From Kingdonia uniflora (Eukaryota; Streptophyta; Magnoliopsida; Ranunculales; Circaeasteraceae): DNA of 64,000 bases. Position 1 is the stretch's first letter. Every line of letters begins with the position of its first letter. The stretch is taken from assembly GCA_014058105.1 (NCBI GenBank), contig JACGCM010002784.1, positions 2,418,001 through 2,482,000 on the forward strand, read 5' to 3'. The position numbers and the translations under genes were made by a program. Positions 46,274-57,537 of the stretch are shown in pieces. The notes under the pieces are model-generated. The model was not told where the DNA came from, made no database searches, and saw nothing but the letters and a program-made list of their open reading frames with translations.

Positions 46274-47060
46274 TGTCATACCCCAAAATCTATTTTTTGA
46301 TAATTAATCCCTAAGCCAATCCTGAAGTATAACAAATTGGGCATCCCCACGGATGAACCCCACAGATGTAATATAACTTTAAAGAAATTAACTACATCTA
46401 CTATACCAAAGCAACACAACGGAAAATAATAACAATTATTTAATAACTAAATAAAATTCTCAACAAAATTTAAGGACGAGGACAACAGTACGACAATGAA
46501 ATCTTAAGTAAAATATCATAAATACCCTAACGTTACAAGCTCGGTGATCCAATAGAACTCCAAGGAATCCTAACTGATCAACAAGCCTCATAACACAAAA
46601 TCTATTGTGCTTGTCCTCATGTAAAAATATGCTCACAAGGCGTCAGCAAGTACTATTATTTTCGGTCGTTGAACATGACAGACCAAGATAATAAAGAAAT
46701 ATTAAAGTGAAATAGTACTCTACCTATATGTATGAATGGTAAAAATGATTTATGAGAAAATGAGGTTTAGTTATTATTATTAGTTAAATATCGGCGCCAA
46801 CCGGTATTATAAAATAATTATTAAGTTTTATTATGTATGGGAGATAACTAAGGGACGATATATTCGCAGTTACTTTTAATTCAGTGGGACTACAATCTCG
46901 CACCCTTCAATCCTCAGCAAAAGTGTATGCCATATTGTCGAGCCAGGGATTGGTGAATTCTTTTTTAGTGAGCCAAGAATTAGTGGGGAAAAGTACCGCA
47001 TACTATAAGAATAAAGAGTAGTAGCTATGGAAAAATTTATGACAAAATCATGGAAAGGGA
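46274..47060 (-). repeat. Chromovirus LTR (3' portion)
   Basis: In element sense it ends TTTTGGGGTATGACA. No copy of its partner is seen. It is AT-rich and probably interrupted or ended by the CACTA-like region at about 47070. Confidence 0.55.
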
Positions 47061-47069
47061 CATGCCCAT

Positions 47070-47340
47070 AGATGGGGTGGATACAACTTTAGCACAGTTA
47101 TTACCGTGGCAAAAAATTTATCAATTGCCACGACTTTAATGGTAGCTGATGTTGTGGAAAAAGCTCTTATTTACCACGGCGTTTTTTATTATAAATATTG
47201 GGCCCACTTTGTTTATTCCCTAGAATGGGGATAGTAAAATACGTGCTAAATGATAAATAAAAAATTCTATTGAAAAGTCTGTGGCAAAAGCCTACTTTCA
47301 CCACTACAGAATTCGTGGCAAAAATATATAATAAATAATA
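47070..47340. repeat. CACTA-like subterminal repeats
   Basis: Motifs ACCGTGGCAAA, ATTGCCACGA, TTACCACGG and TGTGGCAAAAG repeat in both orientations, like those at 1605-2043. An adjacent terminus was not found: TACTATAAGAATA near 46993 is a weak candidate. Confidence 0.5.
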
Positions 47341-48129
47341 ATAATAAAGAATTATTTCATTAAAAATATTTTATTTCAAATATATATAGAAAAGGAGATA
47401 AATTATAAACATGTTTCTTACCGACAATTCACATAACATCATACACGAAATAAACTTAATATGCCAACCTATTCAATCAATTAAGCCAAATGCTTTAAAT
47501 TTCAAAAAAGATAGCAATGGTTCTTTGAAAGTGCTAGTGACAACTTGACATTTTTACCTTATCAGAATAATATCAAACTTTTGAACTAAAGGTTATCAAA
47601 TGGATTAAAGTTGATTTGATTCCCTAAACATATACCTTAATATTCCACGTCTTATTTTTCCTTTCTCATTAACCATATTGCAATTCCTCCAAGTCTAAGC
47701 ATCTCGTCAATTACCTGCAAAGATTACATCGTACGATAATTATGTTACAGTTTGGAAGGTAGAATAAATTCTCTGATTTAACTTTTAGTTAAAGGATCTT
47801 AGCACTAGATATATTGAGCTCAAGATGCCAAAAACATTTATTGAATTTAGGCCAACTCAAAATTAAATCGCGTAGATTTTGGGGTTTTCCTAACTGCTCC
47901 ATATACTAAGTTAAAAATATTTAAGCAGTGTTCAAGATAATAAGAGCAAGTGGCACTACATCTCAAGAACAACTTGTATGAGCCTGATTATATAACTTTT
48001 CATTAAAAGAGCATGATATACATAGTTATTAAGTAATGCAGCAAGTTTTTTGAGGTCGTTAGAGTAGTCTCATGTATGTATAATAATAAAAGATAACCCA
48101 CGTTTAAGGCCAAAAGAAGTAAAATACAC
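47341..48129. other. AT-rich region left of the SCAPER-like exons
   Basis: Contains an exon-like minus-strand piece at 47640-47725 (VIDEMLRLGGIAIWLMRKE) after a good acceptor (TTTGCAG), which I cannot place. The rest is intron-like. Confidence 0.35.
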
Positions 48130-50260
48130 ACCTGATCTTTGGCCATTTTCCATTTGTTGGTGCAGTGAGATAAAAGAAAGCTCATGAAGTGGAAGAACTG
48201 CATTTTTAGGTCGGGTCTTGCTTGCCGACAATTCAAGAAAATAAATGGCTTTATTTTGATGAAATTCATAGTAACAAATACTATTTAGGTAAGAAAATTA
48301 AGAGACAAATAACTGAACGAAGCCAAAATTAAAAGGCTAAAATGATAAAATTTGGTGGCTTACCATCATTCCTTCCAAAAGAGTGATATCCAAGAGTACG
48401 AGATTGTTAAACGCCTTCAATACTCTAGTTGTTGCTTCCTCAAAGTTGGAAGGAAGAACATAAGTGCCCTGAAAATCAACTCAGTCACAACTTAGACATG
48501 AAAATGGTAATACCCAGGTAATAATGACACTTCACTTGACACTTGAACACACGTGTCCAGCACTATTTGCAAGGTAATTTTTCTATCTTATGCCGTATCG
48601 GATACCCCATACTGATGTTGGACACTGACACCCGTATCCATGTCGTTACCTAGGGTAACACACATTAATCATGTTTTTACAATTGATAAGAAAATTACCT
48701 ACTCAGATGACAATCAAGCTAGTATTTACCTGTAACAGCACAGCTGTCATTAATAAGGAAAGGCTAACCAGGCCTGTTTCAACTACTACAGAAAGAAGAA
48801 ACGCCATAGGCTGCTTCAAGTCCTAAACGTTATCAATTTTTGGACAAGCACCAATGTCTGTGGAGGCCTCCACATTATTCTAAGATAACAAGGGCTTAGA
48901 TTGCAAATCGGTAAGGCTTTTATTTGGTGTAGCCAAAGTCTCATAAGCATTTACTTACAAAATTGAGGACACGTAATCTTTCTTGAGACCACCGTCAACA
49001 ATATTTAAAGTAGAATTTTCAAGACCAATTGATTCTAAAATTTTATTATCTTAAGTATCATTTGTTGATGGTGCTTTAACAATAAAAGACCCCCAATCGA
49101 TATAAGATATGGTTCTGGGCCTGGAAGTTAAAATTAAAAGAAAATCTAAGCTTAAAATAATATATGAAGGAAAAGGGGATCCTTCCACCTGAGGCCTGTC
49201 ATAGAGAGCAAAAAGATCTCATAGTCGATGAATAACTTGATATGCTATCACAAGCTCCAGCAAGCCCTCCTTCATCTTGAGATGTCTTTCATCCAAACAA
49301 GTATGACCAATAATTATTGTAGTAGTCCATAAGAAACCCTCCAGTACTTCAGAGACTAATTCAAAATTCTCAATAGATGTTTTGGTGCCAACAGGGAGAT
49401 TCAGAGAAGCTGTATACGATCTTAATATAATTTTCAAGAGCCGTATAATGCATGGGGATAATTGGAGGCAAGAGATTCTATGAGAGAAAATAACTTTGAT
49501 TTACAGGCACGGATATCACAACTCTCAGAAGTCTTAGGAAGTATATTATCACCTGACAAGCTTCAGGCTTGGATGTGTGAGATACAGGAAGAGCGAAAAC
49601 AATGAAATCAAGCAAACCAGGTTGGCGAGACGCATGTAGCTCAGGTTTCTTTCCTTCCAAGAACTATTTCATGAGAGAAATATGAAGAATAGAAAACTAT
49701 TACAAGAAGAAAACAACCAAAATCAAAAATCAGTTAAAAACAAGTACATGGCTCCCATACGTCGCAATCTTGGTCTACTAAGGTCGTTTAAGTTTTATAT
49801 GAAGAAGCCATCACGTTTGTGATCATTCCATTGTCACCCTCAACTCCAACACACCCACCCATGCATGTTCAATAAATAACACCCCTTTTTCCCTTAAGCA
49901 ACTGTCAAGACTTGAGATACATTCCTACATTTTGAGTAATTATCGTGAGATACTCTGTGTGCATGCACAGGGTGGGAGATTGAAAGAAGATTCAAAAACA
50001 TAGTGGGGAATCACCAAATAACTAAGAGAATATTCAAAAAGCAATTACCTTGATTATATCGACAACAATTACACCTATACTTGCAGCTCATTTTTTGGCT
50101 TAACGAAGCTTTTGGCATTTGTATAGTACAGAAACAAACATATAGAAAATTCAATAAAAGAAATAACAGATCAAGTACCTCTTGTGATGCATGAAAACTC
50201 TCTAACTTGTCACTTGTAGACACTTCAGTTAGCTTCAAGGTTTCCCTGCCATATGTTATA
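48130..50260 (-). pseudogene. Copied exons of a plant SCAPER-like gene
   Basis: In animals SCAPER is an ER protein associated with cyclin A; the plant homologue is poorly known. From right to left, exon-like pieces read LKLTEVSTSDKLESFHASQE (about 50230-50170), KKPELHASRQPGLLDFIV and ACQVIIYFLRLLRVVISVPV (49660-49478), TSIENFELVSEVLEGFLW, LLELVIAYQVIHRL and QVEGSPFPSYIILSLDFLL (49440-48737, with stops), TYVLPSNFEEATTRVLKAF (48473-48362), and ARPDLKMQFFHFMSFLLSHC (48220-48130). I recall the same segments in the same order in plant proteins named SCAPER-like. Donor and acceptor sites bound the pieces, so introns were copied. Stops in the large exon show it is not functional. Confidence 0.6.
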
Positions 50261-50984
50261 CCAATAAAATATCACTCAGTAACAGGACTAATACAATAAT
50301 CTGGGAGTTTTGGGAAAATATCAAGCCTAGAGAAGCTAAAAGGTTACAGAAGCTTACACATGTTTTCTCTTGTTAGTTCCTCCTATTTCCAAGAAGTAAC
50401 CAGAAGCCCCATAATTGTCTTGCATCTACATGTTTGAAGCATATAATTTACCAAAGATTAAATGTGAAGTAATCAACCATGGACTTAAATGTTCAAGAGA
50501 ATCGAGAAGACAATTTACATAGGGATATTTTTGTTTTAGGTATTTAACTCTCTTCGAGTGATCAGGGATGAATTGAAATAAACAAGTATTACGATGATAC
50601 TAGGATAAACCATATAAGAGATGATGTTTAACTGGTATCATACAAGAGGCCGTAAGAAAATGGCCGCGTACAAAATGATTAGAAAGTATATCTTAACTGT
50701 TTCTCACCTCTTTCCCTCCTCCTTTACCCAGGCTTGGAACCGGCTATGCAAAGCGATAACAACTTTGCATAGGCGGAGTTAAAAAAGATTTACCTAATTG
50801 TGTAAAATAGGTAATTTTATACATGTTAATACTAAACATTCATATCTTTCAATAGAAAAGAAACTAAGAAACATGATTATAAGTATCAAAGGCTAGTTAC
50901 CTCTATGCAAAAGTAACTAACACTATCTCATGTTTACAAAAAAGAAAACTAACAAGATCTAATTGACTAAAAAAGTTCATATTC
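50261..50984. other. AT-rich stretch without recognised genes
   Basis: Possibly more intron or 5' exons of the SCAPER-like fragment (a short piece at 50350-50450 is coding-like). Nothing firm. Confidence 0.4.
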
Positions 50985-51230
50985 TAAAAAATAATCATGC
51001 TTTTGGGCCATGCAATAAAGCTTTCGATGCCTACAACTAAGAGTCGCTTAATATTACTGTTGGGCCTAAACAACAAAGCATTACCATCAACAATATCATA
51101 GATTGCGACATTATAAAAGTTGTCGCCCAAGGCAACTGAATGACACATGTCTATTAGATCAGCACTAAGGATGACACCATGTGCACCTATCCTCCAAGAG
51201 CAACCCACCAACATGTATTCTTTGTCAATA
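50985..51230 (-). pseudogene. Fragment resembling a CACTA-associated plant transposon protein
   Basis: A 76-codon open frame contains HGVILSADLIDMC, CHSVALGDNFYNVAIYDI and LLVVGIESFIAWP. The order 'HG...LG..., V-V-I-D, ...VG-SFIAWP' is that of a domain (DUF8039 type) found in ORFs beside CACTA transposases. If so, it supports the view that 47070-52568 holds a CACTA element coded on the minus strand. It could also be a host gene piece. Confidence 0.35.
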
Positions 51231-52568
51231 TGTTGGTGTTTTTCCTGTCGTTTAAAAGTTTCATAGAGTGAGTTTTAAGTCCCAATTTAATAATACTCTA
51301 TATCAGCTAAACCTAATTTAATACCTGGTCACGTTGCAGTGATGAAGTTGCTTATTGAGAAGACAAGTTATCCGTCAGTGATATAACCTGAGTACAAAAA
51401 TATTAGAAAGTTAATATTAAGTTGCATACTATTAAGTGGCACTATTCATAGATTTGTATAAAGTACTGCAGTTAACATAAACTTCAAAATCAATAGGAGG
51501 TAAATATTCTAGAAATAAAATTACTTGATAAGTGCTCATTATATTATGCTCCATAAATTCATATTTATTCTATACCTACTAGTTAAAAGCAATTTATCTC
51601 TCGAGTTAAGAGTGCTCACTTGGATTATATTTTGTAGAAGCATAAGATAGCGGAAGGGTTTTACGAAGAGGTGTTTAGATGGTTTAGATTTTTGGGACTC
51701 TATTCAAGCCCCAAACCAAACTCTTAGGGTTAAATCCTTATGGTAATACTTGCAAGCACAATAACAAACATGTAAAGTATAAACTACTAAATATAGTTTT
51801 ACAGCGACCTCTATCAGAGTCCGTTTCAGTAAAATATGGTTTTCAAAAACTATTTTGATAGGAAAAACGAGGGACGTTTATGCAAGCAAAATGCAATATT
51901 TAAGCTCAAACTCCATAGATAAAATCAAGAACATAAATAACAACTACTAAGCGTTAACTTCAATATCACATGTACTAATATACTATCGTTTTATCATATG
52001 CAATGGCAGATATAATTTATACTCACACTTATTGGCATGTAACAAAAACATAAAGAATAAACTGCATTTGCAACATAAAAGGAAAAATTATGACTCAGAA
52101 AAATTAATTTTCTTCTCACAGATCTATAATAATCTCTGAAGTCTAACATGTAAAAATTTCATAATTCATCATCACATATAAGGAGAGCCCTAATAACTCT
52201 TTTAGGAGAGTTCTAATAGAAGTTGAAGCTAGTAAGGAGCTAGCTACAGTGCTCCCTCTTATTTACAACTTTGCCAAAATTTATACTATTTATGTTGACT
52301 ATAACTGGATTCCAGTGAGGTGTTTGGCCATAGTAATCATGCATGCCCTAAGAAATTAAACATTAAAAGTGGAAATCAAGCAAAATTTTGGCTTAAGAAA
52401 GATGATAAAAAGAAACAAGAGACAGGTGAAACTGCTACAGAAGAACATACTAAATCAAGGAAAACTACAGGGGTGGATGAAGATAATTGACCTTGGTTAA
52501 CCCCTAAAGTCACATCAAATAGAGTGTGGAACAAGAAGTCTAGTAATACAGTTAACAGTCATAGTAAG
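51231..52568. other. AT-rich stretch without recognised genes
   Basis: No long frame, no TIR and no repeat that I could place. It may be the far end of the gene-carrying element to the left. Confidence 0.4.
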
Positions 52569-53143
52569 TGTAGTGGCTTATTCCGCATCTTGGACTCATG
52601 CTTCATCTTCGACCAGCATATGACCACTCTATCTCCTTAACATGCACGTGGAACTACTGAAGACATATTATAGTTATAGAGTTCTAGTCATCACTTTTGA
52701 CCTCTACATCAACACTTTGAGTTAAGCAAATATACTGCCATCAACGAAGCCGTTACGAAATAGTAAAGATTAGAACATTATACAATCAAATCAAATATTA
52801 TCGAATACATATTATAATGTCCATCATTAAGGATAATAATTGTCGTCAAACGGTCATATTATAAGACTTATAAATAGGACCAGAGAATCTGAGATGAGGG
52901 GGCAAAAGACGGAGGAATGCTCACCCAAACTCTACATTAAATACTCAGAGCTTCTCTTGTAATATCTAGCAACTATCAATAAACTAATTTTTTTCTAAAT
53001 CCTCAAGAAAGGTCATGGATTTTGACCTATTCAAAGGTTTTCTAAGCTAAGCTTTGTTTTATTACTCTTTTATTATTCATCTAGAAGCTCTAAATATCCT
53101 TGGTGTAAAGGCTATGTTCAGATCATAAAATTAGGCTATTACA
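52569..53143 (+). repeat. 5' LTR of Tat copy 3
   Basis: It begins TGTAGTGGC, similar to the TGTAGTAGCC start of the other Tat LTRs in element sense, and ends GGCTATTACA just before the primer site. A TATA box TTATAAATAGG lies at 52868-52878. Confidence 0.6.
52869..52876 (+). promoter_or_regulatory. TATA box of the Tat copy 3 LTR
   Basis: TATAAATA in GACTTATAAATAGGACC, about 275 bp before the LTR end, suits the U3/R junction. Confidence 0.5.
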
Positions 53144-53160
53144 TTTGGCACCGTGTGTGA
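53144..53160 (+). other. Primer-binding site of Tat copy 3
   Basis: TTTGGCACCGTGTGTGAGAAC, a variant of the Tat TTGGCGCCGTCTGTGGGAAC type. Confidence 0.7.
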
Positions 53161-53215
53161 GAACAAAGTTTTCAAACGCATTGTCTCAGAAAGTAGCTAA
53201 TTATTTCTATACGAG

Positions 53216-53701
53216 ATGACACCTCCAGACCAGAGTACGCTAATTTCTCCAGGAAAAGGAAACGCCGAACTAGCAAAGTTACGGGCCAATCTCAATTTCG
53301 AAAGTAAAAGGCGGGCCGCTCTGGAACAATAACTAGCAGGCATTCAGGATGCGTTAAAGGTTCTGCAAAGTCAACAGGATGTAACTTAGAAAAAAAAGGC
53401 GTTATGCCAGCAATTTCGCGGGTTTCCGCTCTCGACAGAATAGGACCTAACACAAACAATTTAGGAGGCCAAGAAGTTTGATCCGAGCATAAGCAACATG
53501 GGGGCGATCCCATTATGATATAGGAAGTCCACCAAGAAGTTGATGGCGGTCATGCTAGAGTCAGACAAGAAGAGCCACCACGAGGAAAAGTTTGAATTCT
53601 AGCTCTTGAGAGAATTAGTGAAGGAAGTGGCGATCACTTTCCCCGTGAAGGACGTATCCCGCGACCAACTTCTATAGCTCGGTAGTGCGTAACATAGGAA
53701 T
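53216..53701 (+). pseudogene. Gag of Tat copy 3, N-terminal part
   Basis: From ATG 53216 a frame begins MTPPDQSTLISPGKGNAELA, with a Lys/Arg/Gln-rich coiled coil (RRAALEQ, ALKVLQSQQDV), as in Tat gag. Several stops occur. The CACTA at 53702 cuts it, and the gag core resumes at 59634. Confidence 0.65.
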
Positions 53702-54000
53702 CACTATAAAAAAAAGTAATTATTAAGGACTAGATATTAGAAACGGAGTAAAATTTATCTTTAATAATAAAATATTTGGGACGGTTTTGAATCAGTCTCT
53801 AATATTTTAGTTTATGAGACAAAAATAATTATTTTGTCCATAATAATATAAGTTTAGAAACTGTTGGATTTGGGCATCCCTAATTTTATAAGTTTAGAGA
53901 CACTTGGATTTGGCCATCCCTAATTGTATAAGTTTAGAGACTGCTGGACATGGGCTTCCCATATAGTTTAAGTTTATGGATGGACAAAAACACTGTAAAA
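53702..54000. repeat. Left subterminal repeats of the Pack-CACTA
   Basis: The phrase TAAGTTTAGAGAC(T)-TTGGATTTGG-CATCCC recurs about three times at 50-60 bp spacing near 53860-53960. Short GGGACGG/CCGTCCC-type motifs link it to the right end. Confidence 0.55.
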
Positions 54001-54151
54001 ATGAAAATATGCAATTTCATGCACACAAGTTAACTCCCCTTCCCTGTAATCCTTCCTTCCTCAACTCTCTATGACTACGTTAAACCCCAATAGACGATCA
54101 CAACCCTAAAACTAAAATCCTAATTCATTTATTATTGTTGTTCTTGGTAAT

Positions 54152-54212
54152 CTGCTGAATTGATAGTTTATGATTTGCTGAATTGATAGTTTATGATTTG
54201 TTGAATTGCAAG
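54152..54212. repeat. Short tandem repeat of 27 bp
   Basis: TGCTGAATTGATAGTTTATGATT occurs twice in tandem with a third partial copy. It lies in the left non-coding part of the CACTA element. Confidence 0.6.
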
Positions 54213-54464
54213 TTTCTGTTGATCTCTGGTAACCACATAATAGATGATTCTTAGAATTTGTAATTTCTGATGTGTAGTGGGGAAAGAGGGGAATCTAAAG
54301 TTTGAAGTGTTGGTGGGTGTTGTTAAACGTATTGAGTTCATAATGTATGTGATTGTGTGTGGGGTTTTCGTGGTTGAGTGTTGGAGAGTTTTGGCAATGG
54401 AGGCATTCAATACTCTTGTACCTTTCAATGTCATCTTCTATCTATAGGTAGTCAAGTTAATTGG

Positions 54465-55089
54465 CACTACAAGAAAAATAGGCAATGGCCACTGATAGCT
54501 TTTAGTTTTTGCCAAAGTTTTATCAGTGATGGAGTACCATAAGTTTTATCATGGACTAGCCTATTGCAGTAGACAAAGATTTATCTACCAAAAAAGATAT
54601 TAAAGTTAAGGGTCTTTACTAAAAAAAACCGTGGCTAAATACACAAATCCGCGTCAGGAAATATTACCGTGAATGCTTTTGCTCTCGCCTAGGGAAATAA
54701 AAAGATAGAAACCCTTTGTTATCTTTTCTCTCTTTGCTCGGCATTTCGTAAACAAAATCTTCACCTCCTTCACCTCTTTTCTCCTTGATTTATTACTAAT
54801 CTTACTGAAATGAAAACTTTACCTCCTTCACCTCTTTTCTCCTTGATTTGGTAAACAAAACTTTAATCTTGATTTGGTTATTGGTCGTTTCCAATCAATT
54901 TGGGTATTTAGAATATGATTTTAATCGTTGTGTTGAACTTTAAGTTGTTGATTTCAATCAATCAGTTCAAGTTCTCAGAGTTGCTAATTTTAATTGGTCA
55001 TTAGCAGCTACATCACACTCTCCCTTTTGAATTTTTTTTTATGGTTTCATCTCCATTGCTCATCTGCCTCTCTCTATTTGCTCCAGAGT
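54465..55089. mobile_element. Nested CACTA left end (CACTACAAGAAAAATAGG)
   Basis: A second CACTA terminus with its own subterminal motifs (GCCACTGATAGC, TTTTGCCAAAG, ACCGTGGCTAAA) begins at 54465. Its right end was not found. A duplicated ACCTCCTTCACCTCTTTTCTCC phrase occurs at 54763 and 54820. Confidence 0.55.
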
Positions 55090-55270
55090 CACTACACCAA
55101 AATATCAAAATTGTCACGGTTTATTTTTAATTTTGCCACGGATATATGCCATGGTAACCTTTGCACAAGATTTATCGGTGGAAAATATCTTTATTGTCCA
55201 TGGTTATTTTAATTTCTCCTCAAATTGGTATCACCTTATCTATCCTCTCCACTTCTCTTACTCCCTTCTC
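55090..55270. mobile_element. Nested CACTA left end (CACTACACCAAAATATC)
   Basis: A third CACTA terminus, followed by TTGTCACGG, TTTTGCCACGG and GCCATGGTAACC, the same motif family as at 1605-2043. Its right end was not found within the window. Confidence 0.5.
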
Positions 55271-55279
55271 TCTGGTTAT

Positions 55280-55340
55280 ACTTACCTTTGAATCTTTTTT
55301 ATTGGATACCACATCACAAATCCTAATGGTAAATCCAATA

Positions 55341-55407
<67 letters not shown>

Positions 55408-55600
55408 TAAAATTGTATAAATGGGTATCGGTTTTTGGCGCAAAGGAAAGAGAACAACTGTAATGCTATGATTTTGAATCACTTGTTTATGAGTACGACT
55501 AGCAAACTTCCAATTTCTTGGTGATTTACTTCAGGAAAGGAAAAGTTGGTTGATTTTGTTTTTCCCCTTTACTAGGTTTTACTTTTGGTTAAAATGGTGA
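55280..55600 (+). repeat. Segment A, first copy of an internal duplication, with a (CT)n run
   Basis: It matches 57885-58170: ATCACAAATCCTAATGGTAAATCCAAT, then TATAAATGGGTATCGGTTTTTGG, CAAAGGAAAGAGAACAAC, and the long phrase around GGAAAAGTTGGTTGATTTTG. A pure CT run of about 60 bases (55341-55402) lies inside this copy; the other copy has CTCCCTTTTCAACATTTT instead. Confidence 0.8.
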
Positions 55601-55647
55601 TACTATAATTAATTTGGATTGCTGATTATCAGGAGTTTGATTGTTAT

Positions 55648-55905
55648 GATTATTGGTGTAGCTACTGATGATACTAAAGTTGATGACATACATGTGATCA
55701 GAGTTGTTGCTTTGAGGTTTACTAAGACTGTGAGAGGGGGGATTGAAAAGGTACCAAATGACCAGGTGGTTGTGATTCAAAAAGGGTAGAAAGATGGTGA
55801 ACCATGTGTGATAACTGTGAATTGTCCTGATAAAACTGGACTTGGGTGTGATCTTTACAAAATTATACTTGAGTTTGGGCTTTGTATCACCAAAGGAGGT
55901 CACTA
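55648..55905 (+). pseudogene. ACR9/10-like ACT-domain gene, first exon copy
   Basis: ACR proteins are plant ACT-domain regulators thought to sense amino acids or nitrogen state. From ATG 55648 the frame reads MIIGVATDDTKVDDIHVIRV, then VPNDQVVVIQKG, a stop (TAG where the second copy has ATG), then KDGEPCVITVNCPDKTGLGC and KIILEFGLCITKGG before a possible donor GAGGTCACT. The NCPDKTGLGCD core is the start of the first ACT domain. Exons 2 and 3 follow in order. The intact parent gene would lie elsewhere in the genome. Confidence 0.8.
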
Positions 55906-56147
55906 TTGATGTATGGGTTATGTTCTTCGCTTTGTTTAGCTGTAATGGTGATTTAAGAGTTTGGGTAGTTTTTATTTTTGATTTAAGTGGTAAAGATGGG
56001 AGCTTTTTGATTTGGGGTTGTTGTTTTAATGTTGGGGTTGTTTGATTTCTCCATTAAAATTGACCATAGTCCCCTACAATGCTCAACAATGTGTAAGTTT
56101 GGTAATATGGTGAGTTTATATTTATATTATGTATAATTTTGGAATAG

Positions 56148-56366
56148 ATGTTTTGACGGATGGGAAATGGTGCTATGTTGTGCTTTGGGTGGTTTCTGAT
56201 CCAGGATTAAGTAATGTGAGTTGGAAAAGTTTGGAAGATAGGCTTCTATCTGTATGTTCATCGTGGTCTATTTCATTTTACTTAAATCAGAAACCAACTC
56301 GGTCCATAGCTCCGCAAGTTTACTTGTTGAATTTTTGTTGCCTTGACCGCAAGGGACTCTTACATG
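56148..56366 (+). pseudogene. ACR9/10-like gene, second exon copy
   Basis: It starts after the acceptor GGAATAG and ends before the donor GGTAAGAG. The frame is fully open and reads VLTDGKWCYVVLWVVSD, LSNVSWKSLEDRLLSVC, SISFYLNQKP and VYLLNFCCLDRKGLLH, completing the first ACT domain and starting the second. With the introns kept, the copy was made from DNA, not mRNA. Confidence 0.85.
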
Positions 56367-56681
56367 GTAAGAGTGGAGGCGCTTATATGACATGCATTAA
56401 GTTTACTTTGTGTTACTAACCTTCTGAGTAAAAATATTAAGATAATATCAGATAATATGAAGTCATAGAGCGTATATCTCCTTCATAGTTGATGTGTCTA
56501 CAATCTATTCCATGTTATATAGTTATAGTTATAAATGATAAGTTATATGGCCAATTAATCTTAAATTTTCCTTTTGGTTTTAGGGAATTTTTACACACAA
56601 AATAGAGATAGAATGATACGTGTCAAAGGTTGTATTCAGTTTTAAGATAATCATGTATCAGTTGCTAATTTCAATCAGTAG

Positions 56682-56938
56682 GCCCTGAGTTTGGATCCCT
56701 TCAGCAGGGAACCTGTGCACTTTCACAATCCATCACCGAAGAACTATTTTTATGTGAGCTGTCAGGCAAGGAAATCCATTTACAGGCCCTTACTCTAGAT
56801 TTTACAAAACTAAAGAAGGCCAGTATTTTAATAGACAATACCCTGAGTCAGACTCATACTTTGCTTCAGATACACTATGTTGAACAGAAGGGGCTTCTCT
56901 ATGACATTATAAGAATGTCAAAGGACGGCAATATTCAG
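56682..56938 (+). pseudogene. ACR9/10-like gene, third exon copy
   Basis: After the acceptor CAATCAGTAG the frame is open to the donor CAGGTACTC: SLQQGTCALSQSITEELFLC, ELSGKEIHLQALTLDF, LIDNTLSQTHTLLQIHYVEQ and KGLLYDIIRMSKDGNIQ. This is the region linking the second ACT domain to the third. A short exon for the end of the second domain is expected at 56400-56680 (KGCIQF-like) but is not clear. Confidence 0.8.
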
Positions 56939-57537
56939 GTACTCAATCTTACTATTTTAACTTTGTCCGATTTCATAATGTTTTTGCTACCGAGATGATA
57001 CATTACACCCCATTTTCTATTGTTCTGATCCAATTATGTGCTAGTGTTTGAGTGTTACAATATGTGTCCTTAAGACCTTGATTGAGGGCAGGCAGGACTG
57101 GTTACATCAAAGTTTCAACCTACTCTTGATACACCCTACCCCAGTTAGCACAGGACCCCTTTATATTTTATGTGATAAAATCATAGCCAATATTTTTTGG
57201 GATCTGGCTCGAGCTCAAAGTTCATTAACTAACTTGATTTTAATGACAATAACTAAGCACCAATACTTACAGAGAGAATAATGGGGTCACCAAGATTCCA
57301 GTGACTGAGAAAATCATCTATTAATATAAATGCACATCTTAATTTTGACGACGAGGATACTTTAGTTGTTCCTGCCTGCGTTTGAGTCAGTCCACGCTAC
57401 CCTTATCATATCAGACCCTAAATCCATATCACGTCTACTTTTAAGTATCTAAACCTATTATGATTAGGCCGGCCTTGGTGAAACACGGTGCATTTACGAT
57501 CTATGATCAAACAGACCGTATTAAGTAGTCCACTTTA
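56939..57537. other. Intron and spacer of the CACTA element
   Basis: No exon recognised. A short piece at 57060-57280 is open but without known motifs, and some of it may be an intron of the ACR-like gene. The left part of the duplicated ACR exon starts at about 57538. Confidence 0.4.

Larger units (their letters stand above)
45445..47060 (-). mobile_element. Tekay-type chromovirus, 5' end fragment
   Basis: Minus-strand gag (45445-46090), a leader, the tRNA-Met-type primer site and the start of an LTR. The Athila LTR interrupts gag on the left. Protease, RT and integrase are not found in the window. On the right the LTR runs into the CACTA-like repeats near 47070, so its other end is not set. 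Confidence 0.65.

Noticed and set aside
47640..47725. Exon-like piece possibly continuing the SCAPER-like fragment
   Set aside because: Good acceptor, but the residues do not match any part of the protein I can recall, so it was not joined to the SCAPER-like call.
55161..55482. Two overlapping ORFs rich in Ser-Leu (plus strand) and Glu-Arg (minus strand)
   Set aside because: They are produced by the CT microsatellite at 55341-55402, which is open in several frames on both strands.
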